A stretch of 52,581 bases of DNA, from positions 1-52,581 of the forward strand of contig NZ_JABXKF010000113.1 in NCBI RefSeq assembly GCF_017115165.1. Reading direction: 5' to 3'. Below are positions 25,798 through 34,054 of the stretch, piece after piece. The DNA is from Nostoc sp. LPT. GTDB taxonomy: Bacteria > Cyanobacteriota > Cyanobacteriia > Cyanobacteriales > Nostocaceae. A program made the translations under genes and the position numbers. The notes under the pieces were generated by a model. It searched no databases and was not told the origin of the DNA. It saw only the letters and a program-made list of their open reading frames with translations. Numbering within the stretch: the first letter of the stretch is position 1; every line of letters starts with the position of its first letter.

Positions 25798-28700
25798 ATG
25801 AGTTTATTACCCTTGAATTCACAATCTGTATTAACATCTGTTGATTTCGATCCATTTTCAGGTGGAGAGTTATTATTGACTGCCCCTGCAACCGAATCTC
25901 AAAAAGAAATTTGGGCTTCTGTACAAATGGGAGACGGTGCCAATTGTGCTTATAATCAATCCCAATCTCTGCGACTAAAAGGAAATCTGGATGTAGAAGC
26001 TCTCCAGTCTGCTATGCAAGAGTTAGTCCAACGTCATGAAGCGTTACGGACAACCTTCAACACAGATGGCAATACACTCTGCATTGTTGCTTCCCTGAGA
26101 ATAGAAATCCCCATCATCGATCTTTCTAGACTGGAGTCACACGAGCAAGAAACAAAAATAGCTAGTATCTTGCAACAAGAGGTAAAACAACCCTTTGATT
26201 TAGAACACGGCCCTCTATTTCGGGCAAAAATTGTCAAATTGCATCTGCAAGAACATCTAGCAATTTTGACTGCCCATCACATTATTTGCGATGGTTGGTC
26301 ATGGACGGTGTTGTTGCCAGATGTGGGTAAACTCTATTCTGGCTTGCAACAGGGTATTGTTTCTGAATTGGAAGAACCAGATCGCTTCAGTGAATATGCG
26401 ACGTTGCAAGAAGAAGAAACCCAAAGTTCAGAAGCGATCGCTATAGAAAAATATTGGTTAGATCAATTCTCTGATTCTCTGCCTGTACTGGATTTCCCCA
26501 GCGATCGCCCACGTCCATTATTCAGAACCTTTAATGCTGCCCGTGAAGATTGGCATTTAAATCCCGAACTAGTTGTCAACCTCAAACAACTAGGAACAAA
26601 ACTTGGTTGTAGCTTTATGACTACCATCTTGTCAGGATTAGAGGTATGGCTCTACCGCCTGACAGGACAGAACGACTTGGTTGTAGGTGTTTTTGCCGCC
26701 GGACAAGCTGCTTTAGGTCAATATAATCTCGTAGGACACTGTGTTAATTTACTACCGCTGCGTAGCCGCATCAATGGAGAAAAATCCTTTATTGACTACT
26801 TGCAAACGCGGCGTTCGGCTGTATTAGATGCTTATGACCACCAACAATTTACCTTTGGCAGTCTGATCAAAAAATTAGTGTTTCCACGGGATTCTAGTCG
26901 TATTCCCTTAGTACCAATCACCTTTAATATCGAGCAGGGCTTGGACGGAAACAGTCTGCCATTTGCAGGGCTAGAGGTAGAGTGTTTCTTCAATCCTCGC
27001 GAATTTGAGAATTTTGAACTATTTATCAATGCTACGGAATTACGTGGTCAGCTTATTCTGGAATGTCAGTACAACACCAATTTATTTGATGCTGATACTA
27101 TCCGTCGCCGAATGGCAGAGTTTGAGGCTCTGTTAGCAGGTATAGTTGCTAACCCCAATCAAATTATTGCCAAATTGCCAATCTTGCCAACAACTGAGCA
27201 ACAGTTGTTGGCAGCATGGAACAATACTCAAACAGCTTATCCTCAAGATAAATCCATTCACCAGCTGTTTGAAACTCAAGTGGAGCGAACACCAGATGCG
27301 ATCGCTGTTGTGTTTCAAAATCAACAACTGACTTATCTGGAACTTGAGGAGCGTGCCAATCAGCTTGCTCATTATCTCCAAACCTTGGGAGTGAAGCCTG
27401 GAGTGCTAGTTGGCATCTCCTTGGAACGGTCAATAGAAATAGCGATCGCTCTGCTAGCTGTACTCAAGGCAGGTGGTGCTTATGTCCCCTTAGACCCCAC
27501 CTATCCCAAAGAACGCTTGACCTTCATGCTTAATGATGCTCAAGTATCTGTGTTACTTACCCAAGCCAACCTACTTGATTTGTTACCAAATCAGGTAGAA
27601 GTAGTTTGTTTGGACACAGATAAAGAAAAAATTACCCATTATCCAACTCACAAACCTGCTTACCTAGTAACTGCTGAGAATCTAGCCTACGTCATTTACA
27701 CTTCCGGCTCCACAGGAACACCCAAGGGAGTAAAAGTTTCTCACCAAAATGTTGTCAACCTCCTGGGAAGTATGCGTGAGCAACCAGGTTTGACGCAGCA
27801 AGATATTCTGCTATCTGTCACCACACTCTCCTTTGATATTGCCGTTCTGGAAATCTTCTTGCCGTTAATCGTGGGGGCAACTACTCTGATAGTCAGCCGT
27901 GAGGTGGCTACGGATGGTGAGAAACTGCTCAAAACTCTCAACCATTCAGGAACAACAGTCATGCAGGCCACTCCTGCAACCTGGCGATTGTTGCTGGCGG
28001 CTGGCTGGCAAGGTTCCAAACAACTCAAGATTCTGTGCGGTGGGGAAGCATTACCACCTACTTTAGCTAAGGAACTGGTGAATCGTGCCCACAGTGTTTG
28101 GAATATGTACGGGCCAACTGAAACAACAATCTGGTCTACCTGCTATCAAATTAAAGCAGACGGAATGCCTCTGATTGGTCAGCCCATTGCCAATACTGAA
28201 ATTTATCTATTAGATGCCTATCAGCAGCCCGTACCTGTAGGAGTTGCTGGTGAACTTTATATCGGCGGTGCAGGTGTAGCGTTGGGTTATTTGAATAGAC
28301 CTGAGCTAACTACAGAAAGGTTTATCTCCAACCCATTCAGCCAAGAACCTCATGCTCGACTCTATAGAACAGGTGATTTAGTTCGTTACCTCGCCGATGG
28401 CAACCTTGAATATCTGCAACGAATTGACAATCAATTTAAAATTCGCGGTTTTCGGATTGAATTGGGTGAGATTGAAATGGTGATGGCTCAACATCCTGCT
28501 GTGAAAGAAGCTGTCGTTGTTGTGCGAGAAGATATCCCCGATGAGAAAATTTTAGTCGGTTATCTAGTTTCAAAACCACCATCGGAAGTTGAGTCTTCAG
28601 CGGAGTCTGCTAGCAGTACTCAACATATTCAAGCCTGGAATCAAAGGTCGGACTTACTGTCTGAATCAGAATCTTTACAAGACCAGACTTTAAGTGATGC

Positions 28701-29208
28701 TTATGTCAATAGCCCCATACAGAAGCAGACAGTAAATAATCAGCTAATCCCACAATTACGCCAGTTCTTGAAGGAAAAGCTCCCAAATTATATGGTGCCC
28801 ACTACTTTTGTGACACTGGATGCGATGCCCCTTACTCCTAATGGCAAAGTAGATCGGAAGGCTCTACCAATACCCGATTTTGCTCGTCCAGAACTGACGG
28901 AGGGTTATGTTGCACCTCGCACCTTGGTTGAACAGCAGATTGCTGGCATTTGGGCACAAGTCCTCAACTTAAAAAATATCGGCATTCATGACAACTTCTT
29001 TGAGTTAGGGGGACATTCAGTACTAGCAATTCAAGTCACTTCACCATTGCGTCAAACCTTTCAAGTAGAAATACCTTTACTCAACTTATTTGAAGTATCA
29101 ACTGTAGCTGACTTAGCTGAACGAGTTGAAACACTGCAATGGGCAGCGCAAAATTATCAAGCTTCTTTGACTGAAATGATCGGCGACTACGAAGAGGGAC
29201 AACTATGA
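25798..29208 (+). CDS. nonribosomal peptide synthetase, C-A-PCP, predicted glycine module
   Basis: An 1136-residue module. The condensation domain (about 25-460) has an intact HHIICDG at 160-166, and its opening (ATESQKEIW) resembles C domains that follow PKS or aminotransferase units. The adenylation domain (480-1035) has YIYTSGSTG-type A3 (VIYTSGSTGTPKG), MYGPTETTIW, YRTGDL and KIRGFRIELGEIE. Reading the ten specificity positions against GrsA gives D-I-L-Q-L-G-M-I-W-K, essentially the glycine code. The PCP has LGGHSVLAI with Ser1074. A 55-60 residue insertion between A8 and A9 (about 924-982) is listed separately. The last codon overlaps the next start by ATGA, so the two NRPS genes are translationally coupled. 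Confidence 0.92.
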   Translation: MSLLPLNSQSVLTSVDFDPFSGGELLLTAPATESQKEIWASVQMGDGANCAYNQSQSLRLKGNLDVEALQSAMQELVQRHEALRTTFNTDGNTLCIVASLRIEIPIIDLSRLESHEQETKIASILQQEVKQPFDLEHGPLFRAKIVKLHLQEHLAILTAHHIICDGWSWTVLLPDVGKLYSGLQQGIVSELEEPDRFSEYATLQEEETQSSEAIAIEKYWLDQFSDSLPVLDFPSDRPRPLFRTFNAAREDWHLNPELVVNLKQLGTKLGCSFMTTILSGLEVWLYRLTGQNDLVVGVFAAGQAALGQYNLVGHCVNLLPLRSRINGEKSFIDYLQTRRSAVLDAYDHQQFTFGSLIKKLVFPRDSSRIPLVPITFNIEQGLDGNSLPFAGLEVECFFNPREFENFELFINATELRGQLILECQYNTNLFDADTIRRRMAEFEALLAGIVANPNQIIAKLPILPTTEQQLLAAWNNTQTAYPQDKSIHQLFETQVERTPDAIAVVFQNQQLTYLELEERANQLAHYLQTLGVKPGVLVGISLERSIEIAIALLAVLKAGGAYVPLDPTYPKERLTFMLNDAQVSVLLTQANLLDLLPNQVEVVCLDTDKEKITHYPTHKPAYLVTAENLAYVIYTSGSTGTPKGVKVSHQNVVNLLGSMREQPGLTQQDILLSVTTLSFDIAVLEIFLPLIVGATTLIVSREVATDGEKLLKTLNHSGTTVMQATPATWRLLLAAGWQGSKQLKILCGGEALPPTLAKELVNRAHSVWNMYGPTETTIWSTCYQIKADGMPLIGQPIANTEIYLLDAYQQPVPVGVAGELYIGGAGVALGYLNRPELTTERFISNPFSQEPHARLYRTGDLVRYLADGNLEYLQRIDNQFKIRGFRIELGEIEMVMAQHPAVKEAVVVVREDIPDEKILVGYLVSKPPSEVESSAESASSTQHIQAWNQRSDLLSESESLQDQTLSDAYVNSPIQKQTVNNQLIPQLRQFLKEKLPNYMVPTTFVTLDAMPLTPNGKVDRKALPIPDFARPELTEGYVAPRTLVEQQIAGIWAQVLNLKNIGIHDNFFELGGHSVLAIQVTSPLRQTFQVEIPLLNLFEVSTVADLAERVETLQWAAQNYQASLTEMIGDYEEGQL
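28569..28745 (+). other. probable scar of a deleted N-methyltransferase domain
   Basis: This in-frame stretch sits where NRPS N-methyltransferases are inserted, between motifs A8 and A9. Its first part (TQHIQAWNQ) looks like the usual entry of cyanobacterial N-MT domains (TEHISQWQ-like). Its last part (YVNSPIQKQ before LRQFLKEKLPNYMVP) looks like the usual exit (YANNPLQ-like). The roughly 400-residue SAM-binding core is missing. The neighbouring Val module has no such insertion. The motif comparison is from memory. Confidence 0.55.
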
Positions 29209-32200
29209 AAACCATTCATGAGTTTTTATCAGAACTACGTCATCTAGATGTGAAATTATGGATCGAAGACGGTAGCCTGCGCTATCGCGCTGCTAAGGAG
29301 AGCCTGACACCAGATTTACTAAAGCAGATGCGAGAACGGAAAGCCGAAATCTTAGAATTTCTCTTCCAGGCTAACTCTGTTGGTAGTAACAATCTTCCTC
29401 ATATATTACCTAACATCAGAGATGGCAAACTCCCTCTTTCTTTTGCTCAACAACGTTTATGGATTTTAGAGCAATTTGATCCTGGTAATGTCTACAATAT
29501 ACCTCTAGCCTATCGCCTCACAGGTTTACTGAATGTGGCACTACTGGAGCAATGTCTAGTAGAAATTGTCCGCCGTCACGAAATCCTACGAGTTACCTTT
29601 ACATCTATAGATGGGCAACCCAGCCAAGTCATATCTCCAGATATGACCCTGAATCTGCCACTTGTCGATTTGAGTCAGTTGCCTCTAGAACAGCGGGAAA
29701 TTGAAGAAAAAAGACTGGCTGCTCAGGAAGCTCAACAACCTTTCGATCTTTTGCAAGGGCCATTGTTTCGCTTTAAACTGCTACGCCTAACTGAACAGGA
29801 GAATATGCTGCTCCTGAACCTGCATCATATTATTGCAGATGGTTGGTCTTCAGAGGTTTTCTTTCAGGAACTCACAACACTTTATGAAGCCTTTGCTGCT
29901 GGCAAACCCTCCCCACTATTGGAATTACCTATCCAGTATACTGACTACGTTCACTGGCAGCGTCAGTGGTTACAAGATGCAGTCCTAAAATCTCAGCTTG
30001 ATTATTGGAAGCAGCAGCTAAGTGGCAACTTACCCATACTAGAGCTACCCAGCGATCGCCCACGGCCACCCGTCCAAACTTATTCGGGCGATATCTGTCG
30101 CCAGATGCTACCGCAGACGTTAACTGATGCCCTCAAGGCTTTGAGTCAGCAGTCAGGGGTAACACTGTTCATGACTTTATTAGCAGCCTTCAAGGTATTG
30201 CTTTATCGCTATACAGGACAAGAGGATATTCTTGTTGGCTCCCCAATTGCCGATCGCAACCAGATAGAAACCGAAGGATTGATGGGTTTATTTGTCAATA
30301 CCTTGGTCATGCGGACTGACCTTTCCGGCAATCCCAGTTTTCGGGAAGTACTCGATCAAGTGCGTCAGGTAGCTTTAGGTGCTTACGATCACCAAGATTT
30401 ACCTTTTGAAAAACTGGTGGAAGAACTTAATCCAGAACGTGATCGCAGTCATTCACCACTGTTTCAAGTAATGTTCGCCATGAATCCTCCTTGGACAAAG
30501 GGGGCACGAGAAGTAGCAGGTTTGAAAATTGCCTCCACCTTTGGATACACTCACAGCGGTACGGCAAAATTTGATTTAACCCTGATGATGCGTGATACGG
30601 GCAAAGGATTGAGAGCCTCTTTTGAATACAATACTGACTTATTCGATGAAGCCACGATCGCTCGGATGCTTGGACATTTCCAAACAATGCTTGCAAGTAT
30701 TGTTGCTAACCCAGAGCAACGCATCTCAGAGTTACCGTTATTAACGCCAGCCGAACGGCAGCAGTTACTTGTAGAGTGGAACAATACTCAAACTGACTAT
30801 CCCCGGCAGGCTTGCATTCATCAACTGTTTGAGTCACAAGTCGAAAGTACACCCAATGCTGTAGCACTCGTATTTGCAGGACAAGAACTAACATACCAAC
30901 AGTTGAATGAACAAGCCAATCAGCTAGCACACTACTTGCAAAGCCTGGGTGTAGGGCCAGAAGTAATGGTGGGATTGTGTGCAGAGCGATCGCTCCAAAT
31001 GGTAATCGGGTTACTGGGTATTCTCAAGGCAGGTGGAGCTTATGTTCCTTTAGATCCCATGTACCCCCAAGAGCGCCTTAGCTTGATGTTAAAAGATGCT
31101 CAAGTGGAAATCTTGCTCACTCAACAACATCTGCTCGAAAAATTACCTGTGTGTGGAGCAAAGGTGGTTTATTTGGATAGTGATGCTGAAGCGATGTCTA
31201 CGACGGGCTACGCCTACGCTCAACATAGTCAAGAGAATACAGTTAGCCAAACTACCCCTGAAAACTTGGCTTATGTAATCTACACATCTGGTTCTACAGG
31301 CATCCCCAAAGGTGTTACCGTCACACATCGGGGTGTCGTGCGCTTAGTTAAAGACACCAATTACATTAGTTTGGGTGCAGAAAATGTGTTTTTACAGTTA
31401 GCGCCCATATCCTTTGATGCTTCCACTTTTGAAATTTGGGGATGTTTGCTCAACGGCGCAAAGTTAGTGCTCATGCCACCTCACGCACTATCGTTATCAG
31501 AACTAACAGAAGCTCTGAAATATTATCGTGTAACGATACTGTGGTTAACTGCTGGTCTTTTCAACTTAATGGTAGATGAGTATGTTGAAGACTTAAAACA
31601 AGTTCGACAACTTTTAGCTGGTGGAGATGTTTTATCTGTCCCTCACATCCAAAAACTTTTGCAAGCAGGTGGAGATTGTCACCTGATTAATGGTTATGGT
31701 CCAACGGAAAATACAACTTTTACTTGTTGCTATTCTTTAGACAGCAATATTAAAATTAATGGTTCTATTCCTATTGGCCGACCTATTTACAATACACAAA
31801 CTTACATACTGGATAGCAATTTGCAACCTGTCCCGATTGGTATACCAGGTGAGTTATATATTGGCGGTGATGGTTTGGCTAGGGGTTATCTCAATCGACC
31901 AGAATTAACCACCGAAAAGTTTATTTATAATCCCTTTAAAAATTCAGAATTTGAATCGGATCATCTATATAAAACTGGCGATTTAGCTCGTTACTTACCA
32001 GATGGCAATATTGAGTTTATCGGACGTTTAGACCATCAAGTAAAGATTCGCGGCTTCCGCATTGAGTTGGGAGAAATTGAGGCGATGCTGGGTCAACACC
32101 CAGGAGTACAAAAAAATGTCGCTGTTGTTAGAGAAGATGTTCCTGGCAATAAATTGATAGTTGCTTATCTTGTTCCTCAGTTAGGTGAAACTATTGTTAG

Positions 32201-33476
32201 CGATGAAATGCAAAGCTTTCTCAAGCAAAAATTGCCCGATTATATGTTGCCTGCGGTCTTTGTCATACTAGACTCTCTGCCACTTAATGCTAATGGCAAA
32301 GTTGATCGCAAAGCTTTACCTGTGCCCAATTTCACTAATTCCAAAATAGAAAAAACATTTGCTACAGCAGAAAATCCACTACAACTTCAATTAACAGAAA
32401 TCTGGGAAAATGTTTTAGGAGTTCATCCGATTGGAATAACAGATAACTTTTTTGATTTAGGTGGACATTCACTGCTGGCAGTACGTCTGTTTTCTCAAAT
32501 TGAAAAGATCGCAGGCAAAAATCTAGCTCTATCTATCCTATTGCAAGCACCAACTATTGAGCAGTTAGCTAATGTTATTGAGCGAGAAATATGCTCAAAA
32601 CCTGGGATTGCAGCAACACCAATAGCTGATATCAAGTCTGAAACATCAATTCCTTGGTCATCTTTAGTACCTATTCAGCCCAACGGTTCTAAGCCTCCTT
32701 TCTTCTGTGTACATGGTTTTGGTGGAGAAGTTTTACGTTTCCGTGAATTGGCAGTGCATTTAGGATCAGATCAACCATTTTATGGACTACAACCACAAGG
32801 GTTAGATGGAAAACAGCTTCCATATACCCGGATTGAAGACATGGCAGCGCACTATATTCAACAAATCCAGACTATTCAGCCCCATGAGCCTTATTTGATC
32901 GGCGGATACTCTTCTGGGGGTATAATTGTTTACGAGATGGCTCGGCAATTAGTCATGCAAGGTAAGAAAGTAGCTTTGCTAGTTCTATTTGATACCTACG
33001 GTTCCAGAAATATTGAATCTGTGCCTTTGCAAAAACCAACCTCTGGTAATTGGAAGAGTCTTTTCGCAACTGCATCTAACTATGTTATTAAGCAGGTAAA
33101 AGGAAATACAGAGCTGCTTAAGTATCAGATCAAAGAGATACTCTGGCGGATTGTTTTTTACTTTCACCTGATTCTCAAACGCCCTTTACCTTACTCCAAC
33201 CGGAAATTCATGGTGGAACAGGCCACCAGAGAAGCGCTCAGAAAGTATGTTTTACAAGTTTACTCAGGTCGAGCAACCGTATTCCGAACAGAAGATAGTC
33301 TTGTAGTTGGACAACAGGAGGGTGATCCTAAAATGGGTTGGGGTAAATTGGCATTAGGAGGAGTGGATATTTATGATGTTTCTGGGATTCATAATTCCAT
33401 TTTTAAAGAACCCCATGTACGAACTGTATCCGAAAAAATGAAGGCTTGCATAGATGAAATTATTGCAGAAACCTAA
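29205..33476 (+). CDS. nonribosomal peptide synthetase, docking-C-A-PCP-TE, predicted valine, terminal module
   Basis: A 1423-residue terminal module. Residues 1-55 look like a TubC-type N-terminal docking domain. The C domain (70-500) has SFAQQRLWILEQ and HHIIADG (207-213). The A domain (510-1020) reads D-A-F-W-L-G-G-T-F-K at the specificity positions, close to the published valine code. The PCP has LGGHSLLAV with Ser1089. The thioesterase (1150-1423) has FFCVHGFGG, nucleophile Ser1236 in GYSSGG and a late GIHNSIF for the catalytic His. It should release the chain by hydrolysis or cyclisation. The start overlaps the previous stop by four bases. A dispersed repeat encodes about ten residues in a loop near 663-672 without breaking the frame. 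Confidence 0.93.
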   Translation: MKTIHEFLSELRHLDVKLWIEDGSLRYRAAKESLTPDLLKQMRERKAEILEFLFQANSVGSNNLPHILPNIRDGKLPLSFAQQRLWILEQFDPGNVYNIPLAYRLTGLLNVALLEQCLVEIVRRHEILRVTFTSIDGQPSQVISPDMTLNLPLVDLSQLPLEQREIEEKRLAAQEAQQPFDLLQGPLFRFKLLRLTEQENMLLLNLHHIIADGWSSEVFFQELTTLYEAFAAGKPSPLLELPIQYTDYVHWQRQWLQDAVLKSQLDYWKQQLSGNLPILELPSDRPRPPVQTYSGDICRQMLPQTLTDALKALSQQSGVTLFMTLLAAFKVLLYRYTGQEDILVGSPIADRNQIETEGLMGLFVNTLVMRTDLSGNPSFREVLDQVRQVALGAYDHQDLPFEKLVEELNPERDRSHSPLFQVMFAMNPPWTKGAREVAGLKIASTFGYTHSGTAKFDLTLMMRDTGKGLRASFEYNTDLFDEATIARMLGHFQTMLASIVANPEQRISELPLLTPAERQQLLVEWNNTQTDYPRQACIHQLFESQVESTPNAVALVFAGQELTYQQLNEQANQLAHYLQSLGVGPEVMVGLCAERSLQMVIGLLGILKAGGAYVPLDPMYPQERLSLMLKDAQVEILLTQQHLLEKLPVCGAKVVYLDSDAEAMSTTGYAYAQHSQENTVSQTTPENLAYVIYTSGSTGIPKGVTVTHRGVVRLVKDTNYISLGAENVFLQLAPISFDASTFEIWGCLLNGAKLVLMPPHALSLSELTEALKYYRVTILWLTAGLFNLMVDEYVEDLKQVRQLLAGGDVLSVPHIQKLLQAGGDCHLINGYGPTENTTFTCCYSLDSNIKINGSIPIGRPIYNTQTYILDSNLQPVPIGIPGELYIGGDGLARGYLNRPELTTEKFIYNPFKNSEFESDHLYKTGDLARYLPDGNIEFIGRLDHQVKIRGFRIELGEIEAMLGQHPGVQKNVAVVREDVPGNKLIVAYLVPQLGETIVSDEMQSFLKQKLPDYMLPAVFVILDSLPLNANGKVDRKALPVPNFTNSKIEKTFATAENPLQLQLTEIWENVLGVHPIGITDNFFDLGGHSLLAVRLFSQIEKIAGKNLALSILLQAPTIEQLANVIEREICSKPGIAATPIADIKSETSIPWSSLVPIQPNGSKPPFFCVHGFGGEVLRFRELAVHLGSDQPFYGLQPQGLDGKQLPYTRIEDMAAHYIQQIQTIQPHEPYLIGGYSSGGIIVYEMARQLVMQGKKVALLVLFDTYGSRNIESVPLQKPTSGNWKSLFATASNYVIKQVKGNTELLKYQIKEILWRIVFYFHLILKRPLPYSNRKFMVEQATREALRKYVLQVYSGRATVFRTEDSLVVGQQEGDPKMGWGKLALGGVDIYDVSGIHNSIFKEPHVRTVSEKMKACIDEIIAET
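31191..31219 (+). repeat. small dispersed repeat inside the Val adenylation domain
   Basis: A 29-bp GCGAT, 21 bp, CGC unit translated as AMSTTGYAYA. It lies in a variable loop between A2 and A3, just before LAYVIYTSGSTG. The Gly module has no equivalent residues. The frame is preserved because 21 bp adds seven codons. Confidence 0.75.
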
Positions 33477-33626
33477 ATCTTTCTAGACTTATAGGAATAT
33501 TTAACTCAGTGAGGTACAAAACTTAAGTCTTTAAGCCAGATATAAAGCCTGTTTTGCTTGTGACTCTCAAAATTTAAGTAGACGATCAAAGTTATTTCTA
33601 AATTCTGTTTTAGTGATAGCTTTCTG

Positions 33627-33655
33627 ACCTCATCTCGCTTGCGGGATGGGGTTGT
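33627..33655 (+). terminator. hairpin terminator after the NRPS operon
   Basis: ACCTCATC and GATGGGGT pair around a short GC loop, followed by TGTTTT. It lies 150 bases after the thioesterase stop codon. Its sequence resembles the terminator at 36259-36291, including the following TTTTATGCA. Confidence 0.6.
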
Positions 33656-33740
33656 TTTATGCACGGGTAATAACTTTAACTTGCGGCTTGTATAGATGTG
33701 TAAATGCGATCGCCAATAAAGCCTTTGCATCAGTCCTAAA

Positions 33741-33902
33741 CCTGTGTGTAGGCGTGTTACAGGCATTTTTTGACGGTGAATAAGGAAAGCATTTTACACC
33801 GCGACTTTCAAAGCTGATTTCCTGTTTGCACTATTTATTGCTATTGATGCTAGACCTGATGTTATTTTCGATGGCAATGGTAATATTGATCCGCAGGTTT
33901 AG
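33741..33902 (+). pseudogene. decayed C-terminal fragment of a DUF4114 paralogue
   Basis: Two short blocks match the nearby surface protein gene. GGCGTGTTACAGGCATT near 33751 parallels GGCGTGTTGCAGGCATT near 35922. A frame reading LFALFIAIDARPDVIFDGN near 33825 parallels LFAPFIIVDGTPDAILNSN (35998-36055). Stops and shifts interrupt it, and it ends in a TAG. The sequence after it (AGTAAATTTACTG) also recurs downstream of the intact gene near 36330. It is a relic of a second copy. Confidence 0.6.
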
Positions 33903-34054
33903 GCAGTAAATTTACTGGAGTTAACTATTTGCCTTTTATATAAGTTTAATAATTGACTCCTTTACTATGCCAAAAAAATCCTGCTTCTACGTGATTTACA
34001 GGATATAGCACGTAACGTCTGTAACGAAAAAACTATTAATTAATAAGAGTAATT

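Noticed and set aside
33506..33766. 86-codon minus-strand frame after the NRPS operon
   Set aside because: It covers the terminator hairpin and the paralogue relic and shows no protein features.
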